From Primula veris (Eukaryota; Streptophyta; Magnoliopsida; Ericales; Primulaceae), in assembly GCA_963682055.1 (NCBI GenBank), contig OY821747.1, positions 29,882,126 through 29,946,125 of the forward strand: 64,000 bases of DNA. The letters are read 5' to 3'. The position numbers and the translations under genes were made by a program. Shown one piece after another: positions 15,366 through 25,704 of the stretch; within the stretch, counting starts at the first letter, position 1; each line of letters opens with the position of its first letter. The notes beneath the pieces were generated by a model, which had not been told where the DNA came from, searched no databases, and saw only the letters and a list, made by a program, of their open reading frames with translations.

Positions 15366-16193
15366 TAGGGCTGGGCACGGTCCGGTTCGATCCGGTTTTT
15401 GGTAAAACCGGAACCAAAACCGAAATTAATTTCGGTCCGGTTATTTTCGGTTTTCGGTTTTCTGAAAATGTGAACCGAACCGAACCGGACCGAAACAAAC
15501 CGGTTCGGTTCCGGTTCTGGTTCTGGTTCGGTTTTCGGTACCGGTTTTGGTTTTATAAAATTCATTTTTAATACAAAAATCCAACTTTTTCCAATAAAAC
15601 TACAACAAAACAATGTGTTTTCATTCATAAAAGTCTAAACATCCATAGTTATAACTAATCATTTACTAAATATTCATAGCTTGCGCCTTGTGTAATAATC
15701 TACTATTTTTAATAATTATGTAGAAATAAAAATGCAAACAACAAAAGGGATGGTATGGATGTTCACCATTGAAAATTTAGAATAGAGAGAGACTGAGAGA
15801 GAATGCGGCTAAAAAATGAGTGAGAGTGAGAGTAATAACTGATAAGGAATTAAGTAAACCATAAAAACATTTACATTACTGGTCTTTTATTTTGTTTGTT
15901 TGTTTCTTTATTTAACCAAAGAAATTAATTTGTACATGTATGGTATAGAATTAATTAGTATATTTTTTTCGGTTTTTTCGGATTTTTTTCGGTTTTTTCT
16001 GTTTTACGTTTTTTTCGGTTTTACGGTTTTTTTCGGTTCGGTTATACAGTGAACCGAAACCGGCCAGAATGGTTTTCGGTCTTCTCGGTTTCGGTCTTTT
16101 TCGGTTTCGGTTTTTTCGGTTTCGGTTTTTTTCGGTTCGGTCCGGTTCGGTTTCCGGTCTGGGTCGGTTTTCGCGGATTTTTACCCAGCCCTA
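15366..16193. mobile_element. Non-autonomous hAT element, 828 bp
   Basis: The ends are TAGGGCTGGG and CCCAGCCCTA, perfect 10-base inverted repeats, flanked by the 8-base target duplication GTGGTGAT (15358-15365 and 16194-16201). Copy B has the site once (43408-43415), so this is a clean insertion. The subterminal parts are packed with CCGGTTCGGTT/CGGTTTTCGG repeats on both sides, as in many plant hAT elements. There is no transposase; the 87-codon ORF at its left end is a by-product of the repeats. Confidence 0.92.
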
Positions 16194-16734
16194 GTGGTGA
16201 TGATAAAGTAATGTGCACATAATTTGCAAGTTACTCAAAATCGGCCAAAGAGATAAGACACACTACTGAGTCAACATATCCGCGTTTGGCACACAACAAT
16301 TATTTAATTTTATGTTTCTAGTATGAGAGTGAATTTTTAAACTCAAAATTTTCTGAAAAAACGCTGAGACCGTAGATTTAATCTACGGTCTACAGTGGTT
16401 CACTGTAAACCGTAGATTAAATCTACGGTCTGTGTAAGAAATTACACAGTCAGTCCATACTTTTCAGAAATTACACAGTCAGTCCCTGCGCAAAAATTAC
16501 ACAGAAGGTCCCTGAAAAACAGAAACTTACGTTTTTAAAAAAAAAAACAATTTTTATACTAAATTCTTTCTCTTTCTCTCAAAAACCCCCAATTTTCATC
16601 CAAAAAAACCACACAAATCAATCAACCACAATAACTATCAAATTTCTTAACAAAAAACCCCAAATCATCAATCAAATTTATCCATAATTCAAGGGTATAT
16701 ATTTTATTCTATAATTTATTATTTATTTTATGTA

Positions 16735-17034
16735 ATTTCAATTTGTAAAATAGGAAAAAATATATAAAATATGCAAATTGATTATTCACTTAGCTATATA
16801 TAATTGTTTGTTGTTTGTTTATATTAATTATAGAAATTATAATAATTGTTGATATTTGTCCCATTTTTGCATTTTTTTTTTGTATTTTCAATTTGTAAAA
16901 TAGGAAAAAATATATAAAATATGCAAATGGATAATTCACTTAGCTATATATAATTGTTTGTTGTTTGCTTATATTAATTATAGAAATTATAATAATTGTT
17001 GATATTTGTCCCATTTTTGCATTTTTTTTTATGT
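16735..17034. repeat. 150-bp tandem duplication in MULE
   Basis: Two adjacent near-identical units (16735-16884 and 16885-17034), recognised by ATTTGTAAAATAGG at 16741 and 16891 and the shared tail GATATTTGTCCCATTTTTGC. Non-coding, inside the left arm of the MULE. Confidence 0.8.
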
Positions 17035-17070
17035 GTTTGGTTAATTTCAATTGTTGATAATTGTTGATAA

Positions 17071-17895
17071 TGTGTTTGGTTATGATTAAAAAATTGAGTT
17101 ATCATTGTTTGGTTTATGATTAAATGTGTTTGGTTATGATTAAAAAATTGAGTTATCATTGTTTGGTTTATGATTAAATGTGTTTGGTTATGATTAAAAA
17201 ATTGAGTTATTATTGTTTGGTTTATGATTAAATGTGTTTGGTTATGATTAAAAAATTGAGTTATTATTGTTTGCTTTATGATTAAATGTGTTTGGTTATG
17301 ACTAAAAAATTGAGTTATCATTGTTTGTTTTATGATTAAATGTGTTTGGTTATGATTAAAAAATTGAGTTATCATTGTTTGGTTTATGATTAAATGTGTT
17401 TGGTTATGATTAAAAAATTGAGTTATCATTGTTTGGTTTATGATTAAATGTGTTTGGTTATGATTAAAAAATTGAGTTATCATTGTTTGGTTTATGATTA
17501 AATGTGTTTGGTTATGATTAAAAAATTGAGTTATCATTGTTTGGTTTATGATTAAATGTGTTTGGTTATGATTAAAAAAATGAGTTATCATTGTTTGGTT
17601 TATGATTAAATGTGTTTGGTTATGATTAAAAAATTGAGTTATTATTGTTTGGTTTATGATTAAATGTGTTTGGTTATGATTAAAAAATTGAGTTATTATT
17701 GTTTGCTTTATGATTAAATGTGTTTGGTTATGATTAAAAAATTGAGTTATCATTGTTTGCTTTATGATTAAATGTGTTTGGTTATGATTAAAAAATTGAG
17801 TTATCATTGTTTGGTTTATGATTAAATGTGTTTGGTTATGATTAAAAAATTGAGTTATTATTGTTTGGTTTATGATTAAATGTGTTTGGTTATGA
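17071..17895. repeat. 54-bp minisatellite in MULE, about 15 units
   Basis: The unit starts TGTGTTTGGTTATGATTAAA and recurs exactly every 54 bases from 17071 to 17881. It then decays into shorter GGTTATCATT-type repeats up to about 18115. Units differ at single bases in recurring patterns (ATTATTG/ATCATTG, GGTTTATG/GCTTTATG), which suggests block duplication of several units at once. Since 54 is a multiple of 3, one minus-strand frame stays open; that is not taken as a gene. Confidence 0.95.
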
Positions 17896-18136
17896 TTGTT
17901 TGGTTATCATTATTTGGTTATCATTAATTGGTTATAATTGAGTTATCATTGTTTGGTTATCATTAATTGGTTATCATTGAGTTATCATTGTTTGGTTATC
18001 ATTGTTTGGTTATCATTAATTGGTTATTAATTGGTTATTTTATCATTGTTTGGTTATCATTAATTGGTTATTAATTGGTTATTTTATCATTGTTTGGTTA
18101 TCATTAACCGAGTTATATTTGGTTATTACAGTTAGA

Positions 18137-20122
18137 ATGGCAGAGCCAGGTCCACATATTAAAGGCAGGTTGGGTATTTTACGACAGACCGGTCACATTT
18201 CTAATCAGACTTGGGATGCTGGAAGAGAAGCGGGTAGAGGAGATGCCAATAAGATTAGGGTTTATAATTATAGTTGGTAGATACCGACGCCTGAAAGGGT
18301 AGTTCAAAATATGATTAGGGCTGGTTTTTACGGTATTCACAGTATAGGTAATTATACCGTAGACCGAGGCTTGCTTACAGCCTTAGTTGATAGGTGGCGT
18401 GATGATTCGCACACGTTCCATTTTGTTGGTGGAGAGTTGGGGATATCTTTACAGGATGTAGAGATTATGCTTGGTCTCAGGGTGGATGGTCTTGCTGTTA
18501 CCCGGTCGGAGAGGAATGATAACAGGGCGAGCAGGTTAGATATGGTAGAGAGTCTGTTGGGTGTTCGACCGGCTGACAATCAGGTGGATACAAACTGTCT
18601 GACAGTTAGACTTGATTGGATGTTACACACGTTTGGTGAATTACCCCCCAACCCTAGTGAGGAGCGTTTGCTATATCAGTCTAGGGCTGCAATGTTGTTA
18701 TTACTGGGGGCACATATATTTTCAGATAAGAGCAGTGATCAGATTCCACTTTGGCCTCTGCCATTTTTGGAGGATTTTGACACGTGTGCTGAGTATAGTT
18801 GGGGATCAGCTCTTCTGGCCTGGTTAGAGGCTAATCTATGCAGGTTGGTACGTGGTAAGGCAAGCGGAGTAAGCGGGGCGGTGATGTTTCTCGAAATGTG
18901 GGCGATGACCAGACTATTGCCGGTTAGACCATGTGAAGAGCTGCCGAAAGATATCGAGCCACCTGAGGGCTGGCCTAGGTTCCCCCTCGGTTACAGGTTT
19001 GATATTATTTAGTTTTTGTCTTGGATTTGTGGTTTTTTTATTGTGTCATCTATCATTTACTTAGCTTATTTATATTTATTGTTTATCGGGTTTTGTTTGT
19101 ATATTACAGATGGAAGATTTACAGGCTTACTAATGATAAGCCATATGTCTACGGACATAATGTGGTCCACATACGGGACCAGTTTGACAATATGACGCCT
19201 GAACAGGTAAATTTTAACTTTCTTATTTCCTACATGCAACTTACGTATTATATGTTGTTTACGTATTTTTAAACCCTTGTTTACATATTCTAATAATAAT
19301 TTTGCTGATTACAGATAGTCTGAGAACCTTACGGGAACCTCAATGACTATCCGGAATACTGCACGCGGGGCCGTTATATGTGGCATTGTTCCGTGCCTCT
19401 CATTTGTAATGAGAAGATTGAGTTCCACCCCGCGGACAGGTTCATGAGACAGTTCGGTTTTGTTCAGCCGGTCCCTACATATATTTGGAAACCCAGAAGG
19501 GGTCACGGCAAGGATAGAAGATATGGGATTGGGCAAAAACACGACTGGACTTTACTTTTTGAAGAGTTTATAAATGTGTGGAATGACCGCCACAACCGTC
19601 TTATTAACGGCGAATTTGGCACGGGGACGTCACCGGATTACATGAGATGGTATAGAGAGAGGACTCGTATCTTTATAAACCCACCTGAACTTGCCCGACC
19701 ATCTCACGGTTTCCGGGAGCATACGGGGTTGTTCAATAAAATGGTAACTACTAATTAAAGTTCATTAATATTTGATTGTTATTTTTTTGTTTGTATATTT
19801 CAATACTTATAAATCGTTTTTTATTGGTTTTTTTTTTCAGAAAGCGGTATTGCGCCGCAATTTCAAATCGTTCAAACGGCTAAAAGAAAAAACGGAAGTG
19901 GACTTACTACGTGCGGACTTCGCTGAAATGGGAATGAATCCTTATAGGTCAGCTGATGAACAGTCGGATGAGGAGGATGACGATGACGACGACGACGACG
20001 ATGGTGATGACGACCTACGTTACGACCCAAGAACTTACACTAGGACTTCGAGTTGTCGGCGTCTCGATGAAAGAGGCAGAGGGGAAGACGAATCTAGTAG
20101 CGGCGGGCGTAGCGGGGAGTAG
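18137..20122 (+). pseudogene. Plant mobile domain (PMD) gene, broken copy inside MULE
   Basis: Four exons can be read with GT/AG borders: 18137-18996, 19110-19206, 19315-19743 and 19841-20122. The product matches the PMD family (MAIN/MAIL1 relatives, often labelled 'phosphatase 7 long form homolog'): MIRAGFYGIHSIGNY, WRDDSHTFHFVGGE, LQDVEIMLGLRVDG, EYC...WHCSVPLICNEKIEFHPADR, then an acidic Asp-rich tail. Two in-frame stops break it: TAG at 18278-18280, before the first PMD block, and TGA at 19321-19323, where the family has the Trp of a VWEPY motif. The last exon closes at 20122, but a neighbouring frame stays open to 20546 with Gly/Arg/Ser-rich residues, suggesting a further frameshift. PMD genes are known passengers of plant MULEs and some retroelements; the function in a transposon is unknown. 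Confidence 0.8.
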
Positions 20123-20749
20123 AAGAACGAGTGGAGGTCGACCCCCGACTACAGATCAGGGTCCGGGTCCGAGTTCAAGCGGTCATCGTCGTCGTGCTTC
20201 TTTTGCTGGGTCGGACTACGTTCAGGACGATGTTCCGTTCGATCATCATAGACAATCATTTGGGTTGTACGAGCATCATCCTAGTCAGCAGTCAACCGAC
20301 AGTTGGAGTCGAGGATTGACAATTACATCCCACGAGCGTGCTCCGCATCCAGAATCACGGCATCGACAGAGACGACGTACAGAGCTAAACGAAATCGAAG
20401 AGTCTACTGAGCCGTCTTCGTCGGATAGATTAACATCGGCGGGAAAGATGCTCCCTACGTCCAACTTTAAATCATTTAGTCGTTACAAAAATAAAATAAA
20501 TGCACATTTGTGTTTTTTGTATTTGATTTCTATGTTTGATTTGTAAGTTTTATTCTTAGCTTAGTTGGAATATTATAAATTCGTAAGTTTAATTTGATTT
20601 GTATGTTTGATTTGTACATTATAAATTTGTAAGTTTAATTTGATTCGTATGTTTGATTTGTATGTTTGTAAAAAATATTATGTATTTTAATTGATAGGAC
20701 CAATATAGAGTTTTTACGAAATGCAGGGACTGATTTGCAATTTTATGAA

Positions 20750-20880
20750 ATATACATACAAACCGTACATTTAATGTACGGTTTGCATAAAATACATACA
20801 AACCGTTATGCAAACCGTACATTAAATGTACGGTTTGTATGTATTTTATGCAAACCGTAAAAAAAATGTACGGTTTGTAC
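20750..20880. repeat. Cluster of ACCGTACATT palindromes between the MULE genes
   Basis: Repeated AAACCGTACATTTAATGTACGG-like palindromes (shortened here) with intervening TTTGCATAAAATACATAC. They echo the CCGTAGATTTAATCTACGG palindromes of the terminal repeats (16369-16429 and about 24700-24770), with one base changed in each half. They lie between the 3' end of the PMD gene and the transposase promoter. Confidence 0.8.
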
Positions 20881-20954
20881 CCTTGATTTAAGCAGCACTC
20901 TTTTTACGAATGTACTTTTTGCACTGAATCACGGTTAATAACGTAAAAAAAAAA

Positions 20955-21300
20955 CACTACAAACCGTAAAAGTAATCTACGGGTTGTAGTGTAAATGACA
21001 TTGGATACCATATCTATCAAAATAAATCCGACAACACCTTATCACTTTTGAATTATTATGAGTTGACAACCCTATCCGAAAATGACTACTCAGTGCATTA
21101 TTAAAGTTTGGAAACGACTACACCAAAAAAAACACTACAAACCGTAAAAGTAATCTACGGTTTGTAGTGTAAATGACATTTGATACCATATCTATCAAAA
21201 TAAATCCGACAACACCTTATCACTTTTGAATTATTATGAGTTGACAATCCTATCCGAAAATGACTACTCAATGCATTATTAAAGTTTGGAAATGACACCA
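20955..21300. repeat. 178-bp direct duplication upstream of MULE transposase
   Basis: Two units begin with CACTACAAACCGTAAAAG at 20955 and 21133, offset 178, and share sequence through AAAGTTTGGAAA. Each opens with a half-palindrome ACCGTAAAAGTAATCTACGG. The second unit ends close to the transposase TATA box, so this may be promoter sequence. Confidence 0.85.
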
Positions 21301-21326
21301 CCTTGTGGGGTTTCTGAAATTAACAC

Positions 21327-21334
21327 TATAAATA
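21327..21334 (+). promoter_or_regulatory. Candidate TATA box of MULE transposase
   Basis: TATAAATA lies 117 bases before the ATG at 21451 and is followed by a leader rich in CAAACAC and CTAAAA. Spacing and base content suit a plant core promoter. Confidence 0.5.
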
Positions 21335-21450
21335 TGGCTCAATTTTGCAATTCTAACAAACCCTAAAATCAAACACAAACACATTTCAGAAATCTCTAAA
21401 AAAATACTCATTTCCCCCCAAAAAAATATATAAACAAACACTTTTCAAAA

Positions 21451-23718
21451 ATGAATTACAACTATGGTTATGACAACAACCAATGGAATAACAACAATGC
21501 GAATTCATCCAGTGGCTCAAACGATGAGCTAACTGATTATACAGAGCACTTTGAAGTTGATGAATTGACTTGGAAAATAAGGGATGAAATGCATGCTGAT
21601 CTTGCTGATGTGGTTGGAAATTGGGGTTTCATTCTTACGATTCGTAGGTCTGGAGGGGGTGATGGGAGCAGAACACCGTATGTTGATATTGTGTGTGATA
21701 AATTTGGGGTTTACGAAAAAAAGAAACCATTTTCCGTAAATTCAGGTACAAAGAAAAAAGATTGTCCATTTTTCATTAAAGGTTACGTAGTTAATGGTCA
21801 ATGGATGTCTCACGTAGAAAATGGACAACATAACCACCCACCTCCAACTTATCTCCAAGGGCAAGCACGACGTGCTCGTTTAACCCAAGATGAAAAAGAA
21901 ATTGTTAAAACTTTAAGGCAAAGTAGTTTTAAAGTTGGTGCAATATTAGAGGCCATAAAAAATCGAAATCCTGACAATATATCCAACACTAAAACGATAC
22001 ATAATTTTTTGGCTGGACTGAAATTTAAAGAACGAGATGGTAGAAACCCGATACAGGAACTGTTTAATTTGTTGGATAGACATCGCTACACATTCTACTA
22101 TAATATGAACCCATCAACCCATTGCCTTGAGAACTTGTTTTTTGCACACCCCGATTCTATAAGGATGTTCAAAGCTTTTCCTGATGTCTTGTTAATGGAT
22201 TGTACATATAGAACAAACCGTTTTAATATGTCATTTCTAGAAGTCGTAGGAATGACATCAACGAACCAAACATATTGTTTAGGTTTTGTTTTCATGAGTG
22301 ACGAGACAAAGGAAAGTTATATATGGGCATTGGAAAAATTTAAAGTTACATTGGAGGGGTGTATACTACCTAGGGTGTTTGTAACCGACAGGGAAATGGC
22401 CTTATCAAATGCTTTATCCGTTGTTTTTCCCGATTCTCATCATATTTTGTGCACTTTTCATATTGTAAAAAATGTTTTGAAAAACTTCCGTAAAAAGATC
22501 CCTGATGAGGAGTGGCAAACGTTTCTAGATGATTGGGGTTTATTGGTTGATTCTGAGTCGATAGAGGAGTACAATCATAAACGAACTTATTTCAATTCCT
22601 CTTACAAATCGTACCCTGCTATGATTAAGTATGTAGACAAGCTTTTAAATGATTATACTGAAAAGTTTGTTGCATGCTATACCAACCATTCAACACATCT
22701 AGGTAACAGAACTAGCAATCGAGCCGAACAACAACATGCTAAGCTGAAAAGATCCCTTTCCACAAATACTGGCACGCTTGAAACTGTTTGGGTAGAGGTG
22801 AATAGAATTCTAGAAAAACAGTTTGAGGATATTAAGATGAAGTTGGATAAATACAACTCTTATTTTCCACATTCTGAACGAACACCTCTATTTATAAATC
22901 TTAGGTCGTATATCACACACTATGCCTTTGATTTATTATTTCAAGAACACAAAAAATGTAGTGGCCAGGCTGATGAGAATTGTTCTTGCGGTTTCAAATT
23001 GTCTCACGGTTTACCTTGTCATCATATTATGAGTGAACATATTTTATTCGGAAAGCCTCTTCCTCTAGAATATATTCATCCATTCTGGAAAAAATTAGAC
23101 GTAATTGATGATAATGGGAACACCGATGATTATGGGGTAGAGGGTGATCTAGAAGAGTTTAAAAGTGTTTATGCTAGCAAAACTAATGTTGAAAAACGGC
23201 GTATGAAAACACAACTCCGAGAGATAACCGTACCAGCCAGAACATCCATTAGTGACCCCGAAGTGAGAGTAAATAGGGGGAGACCTAGAAAAGGAGACAA
23301 ATCTAGTAAGAGAGATAAGTCGGGATGGGAGTATGTGGAGGAACAGAGTGCTGGTGCTAGTAGGGACAAGGGCAAAGGTAAGGCGGATGAAATACCGGAA
23401 GTAAGGGTAAACCCAACTAGGAGGCCGCGAAACCAGAACCCTAAACCCACCCCCAATAGGCCAACCTTCCTGTACAATGATCAAATTTGGGTCATGTTAC
23501 ATAGTTACATCGAAACGGTTTATGATGTGCGTGGGGATGGTAACTGTGGGTTCCGGGTACTTGCAAATGTGACGGGTAAACAGCATGGGAAAGATGATTG
23601 GTATGCGGTAAGATGTGAGTTGTTTCAAGAGCTGCAACAAATGAAAGGTTTTTATTATGAGCTGTTTGAGAATCTTGACTTTGAAGCTTACCGGTATGAT
23701 TGTATTTATCAAGTTTAA
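21451..23718 (+). CDS. MULE transposase (mudrA type: FAR1-like, MULE, SWIM, AT-hook) with start of OTU domain
   Basis: Single open frame of 755 codons. Order: Asn-rich start; FAR1/WRKY-like DNA-binding domain (about 60-140, C...CPFFIKG...HNHPPP); MULE DDE core with D250 (LLMDCTYRT), D313 (VFVTDREMAL) and E426 (NRAEQQHAKLK); SWIM zinc finger (about 510-535, CSCGFKLSHGLPCHH); AT-hook (RGRPRKG, about residue 610); then the first half of an OTU cysteine protease with DGNCGFR and catalytic C699. Family knowledge: the DDE core cuts and joins the element ends, while FAR1 and SWIM parts bind DNA. The frame stops at 23718, mid-way through OTU; matching sequence goes on in another frame, so the protease is broken while the transposase looks intact. 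Confidence 0.9.
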   Translation: MNYNYGYDNNQWNNNNANSSSGSNDELTDYTEHFEVDELTWKIRDEMHADLADVVGNWGFILTIRRSGGGDGSRTPYVDIVCDKFGVYEKKKPFSVNSGTKKKDCPFFIKGYVVNGQWMSHVENGQHNHPPPTYLQGQARRARLTQDEKEIVKTLRQSSFKVGAILEAIKNRNPDNISNTKTIHNFLAGLKFKERDGRNPIQELFNLLDRHRYTFYYNMNPSTHCLENLFFAHPDSIRMFKAFPDVLLMDCTYRTNRFNMSFLEVVGMTSTNQTYCLGFVFMSDETKESYIWALEKFKVTLEGCILPRVFVTDREMALSNALSVVFPDSHHILCTFHIVKNVLKNFRKKIPDEEWQTFLDDWGLLVDSESIEEYNHKRTYFNSSYKSYPAMIKYVDKLLNDYTEKFVACYTNHSTHLGNRTSNRAEQQHAKLKRSLSTNTGTLETVWVEVNRILEKQFEDIKMKLDKYNSYFPHSERTPLFINLRSYITHYAFDLLFQEHKKCSGQADENCSCGFKLSHGLPCHHIMSEHILFGKPLPLEYIHPFWKKLDVIDDNGNTDDYGVEGDLEEFKSVYASKTNVEKRRMKTQLREITVPARTSISDPEVRVNRGRPRKGDKSSKRDKSGWEYVEEQSAGASRDKGKGKADEIPEVRVNPTRRPRNQNPKPTPNRPTFLYNDQIWVMLHSYIETVYDVRGDGNCGFRVLANVTGKQHGKDDWYAVRCELFQELQQMKGFYYELFENLDFEAYRYDCIYQV

Positions 23719-24149
23719 ATTTTTATCATGCTACAAATCCCGCACCTTCTGACAAATGGATGAGATTTCCGTCTTATGGGTTTTTAATTGCTTCTCATTA
23801 CAATATTCCAATTGTATTGTTGTCCTTAAGGCAAAATAATAATGGAGGGGTAAACGTGTGGAACAGTACTTTTTTACCTCTTTATACTGGTCCGCCTCAG
23901 GGAATGACATATTACATCCCGACTGTAATAGTGTTCGTCAACAGTTGTCACTATGCTCAGGTTATTCCTAAATAAGAAGGGATCTTCCCAATGCCAGGAA
24001 TTATAGCACGGTGGGAACAAACACGCACTGAGGCAGCTGCGCCATGGAAGGAACTTTTTCGACCAAATTTCAAGTTATATATGGCGCTGGAAAAGCAATC
24101 GGGAAAGCAAAAAGCAAATGAAGAAGAAGCTATAGACCTAAGTCCATAA
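23719..24149 (+). pseudogene. C-terminal half of OTU protease region, out of frame and interrupted
   Basis: Continues the OTU homology of the transposase ORF in another frame: NPAPSDKWMRFPSYGFLIAS, then IPIVLLSLR and NSCHYAQVI, whose His fits the OTU catalytic histidine. A frameshift is needed near 23710-23720. A TAA at 23973-23975 then stops the frame, although the same frame stays open past it to 24149 with plausible tail residues (RWEQTRTEAAAPWKELF, EEEAIDLSP). OTU domains on MULE transposases are known in plants; their use to the element is unclear. A tiny unrecognised intron is a weaker alternative to the frameshift. Confidence 0.75.
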
Positions 24150-24817
24150 TCAGTTTTTTATTTTTAATTTTATGTAAATTACTATTTTTTCCAATTTGTT
24201 GTAAATTTATATGATGTAAACAAATGTTTAATAAATTTGTTTTATGAAATTTAGTTCATGTTTGCATATTGAGTTAATTTCTTTTATGAAATTTATATAA
24301 TTTATGATTGTTTCATTCAAGAAAATTGACGATTGACACCAAATTGACGACTTAGTTAATGTTTCATATTGCGTTATACAAGTGTTAAAAACAAACCAAA
24401 GGTACTTCACAAAAATTGACGATTTAGTTAATGATTCAATAAATATCAACTTATACACTTGACAAAAATATAACATGAACCAAAAACATAAAATTTATCA
24501 AATCAACTTTTTTTGTGTAAATTTGTGTAAATTTTGTGTTTATTTTGAGAGATTGTTAGAATATTGGTAATTTATTTTATGTAAAATTTTAAAAATAAGG
24601 CATTTAGTTTTTATACTAAAAAAAAATCATGTTTAATTTGAAAAAAATATTCAGTATTTTAATTTTAATTATTAGAATTTTAATTTACACAGATTGACTG
24701 TAGACCATAGATTTAATATACGGTTTACAGTGAAACACTGTAGACCGTAGATTTAATCTACGGTCTGTGCGTTTTTACAGAATTTTTGTAGTAAATTAAT
24801 CCATCCGCTTCTAGTAT

Positions 24818-25704
24818 ATATCATGATGGTTTGTTTTCTATAATCACCTTTAATAGTTGTCCACGTGTCGCATATACGATACGTAATTAATGATATAGAT
24901 ATGATCCTGATAAATAAACTTAATATTTTTTTTTTTAAATTTAAATATCGAATGATTAAATATAATTAATTAACAATCGTATATAAAGAGTAACATAATA
25001 TTTTACTCTTATAAAAAATACACAACAATTTTGCTTGTAATATAAATGTGTGAAAAATAACATTTTTTAAGTTATTTATGTATTTGAATTGAGTGATGAC
25101 ATTTAAGAGTAATTACAATATTAGAGTGAGAGTATTTTTAAAAAATTTAGACAAGATTGAACCGGCTCAAAATGCTTAGATTGACTCATATTAATAATAC
25201 GATAATAATTGTTTTTAAATTGCTAAAAAAACACGGTTTCCATTCATTATGACTCTGTGACACAAGAGTCAAAAAGTCTCCCATTATTATTCAACCTGAA
25301 AAGAAATTTATTTCATCACTTGACAGAATATATATTGCATCATATTTATAATCAGTTATGCTACCTTTTCATTCTAAAAAGAATTAATATGATAAATTCA
25401 TTACTCGTTCGAAACTTGTGCTCTATTGTCTAGAATGTATACTAATTTAATTAGATACTTTTAATGAAGACTATATAATGTTTTAGCCATTATCAATTAA
25501 ATTTTTTAGTTGCATGAAAATTCAATGTTGTCTTTGTTTAAGGACTTTGAATATAATTGGGAAACGAAAAATAGTTTCAAAACTTTACTGGTAAGTTTTT
25601 TTTTTTTTTTTTTTTTTAGATTAAACGAGGTGTCTATTGATAAGTGAATATGTACAATTATAGAACAAAACGGTTATAAGAAATTACATTACATGATAGG
25701 CTAT
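24818..25704. other. Distal part of segment A, non-coding
   Basis: AT-rich DNA matching 43545-44426, including a long T run near 25592. No gene seen. It ends exactly where the copia-2 3' LTR starts. Confidence 0.7.

Larger units (their letters stand above)
16325..24808 (+). mobile_element. Mutator-like element (MULE) carrying transposase-OTU and PMD genes, 8484 bp
   Basis: Flanked by the 9-base duplication TTCTAGTAT (16316-16324, 24809-24817); copy B has it once (43536-43544). The ends form imperfect terminal inverted repeats of about 110 bases: both read inward through AAAATTnTCTGnAAAAACGC, then CCGTAGATTTAATCTACGG palindromes, then GTCTACAGTG. Inside, in order: a 150-bp duplication, a 54-bp minisatellite, a broken plant-mobile-domain gene, a palindrome cluster, and a mudrA-type transposase with an OTU protease region. 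The 9-base duplication and the transposase type place it firmly in the Mutator superfamily. The transposase core is open, so the element may still be, or have lately been, able to move. Confidence 0.93.

Noticed and set aside
15365..15628. 87-codon ORF with Glu-Pro repeats
   Set aside because: By-product of the CGGTTCGG/CGGTTTT subterminal repeats of the hAT element.
16974..17807. 277-codon minus-strand ORF with an 18-residue repeat (MITQFFNHNQTHLIINQT)
   Set aside because: It is the translation of the 54-bp minisatellite; 54 is divisible by 3, so the frame stays open by construction. No start context, domain or splice logic.
17071..17895. Regular repeat spacing resembling a CRISPR array
   Set aside because: The units are contiguous with no unique spacers, and the locus is plant nuclear DNA inside a transposon.
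19956..20546. 196-codon ORF overlapping the PMD last exon
   Set aside because: Its first part overlaps the acidic tail in another frame; only the later Gly/Arg/Ser-rich part could be real tail after a frameshift, so it is noted under the PMD pseudogene instead of as a gene.
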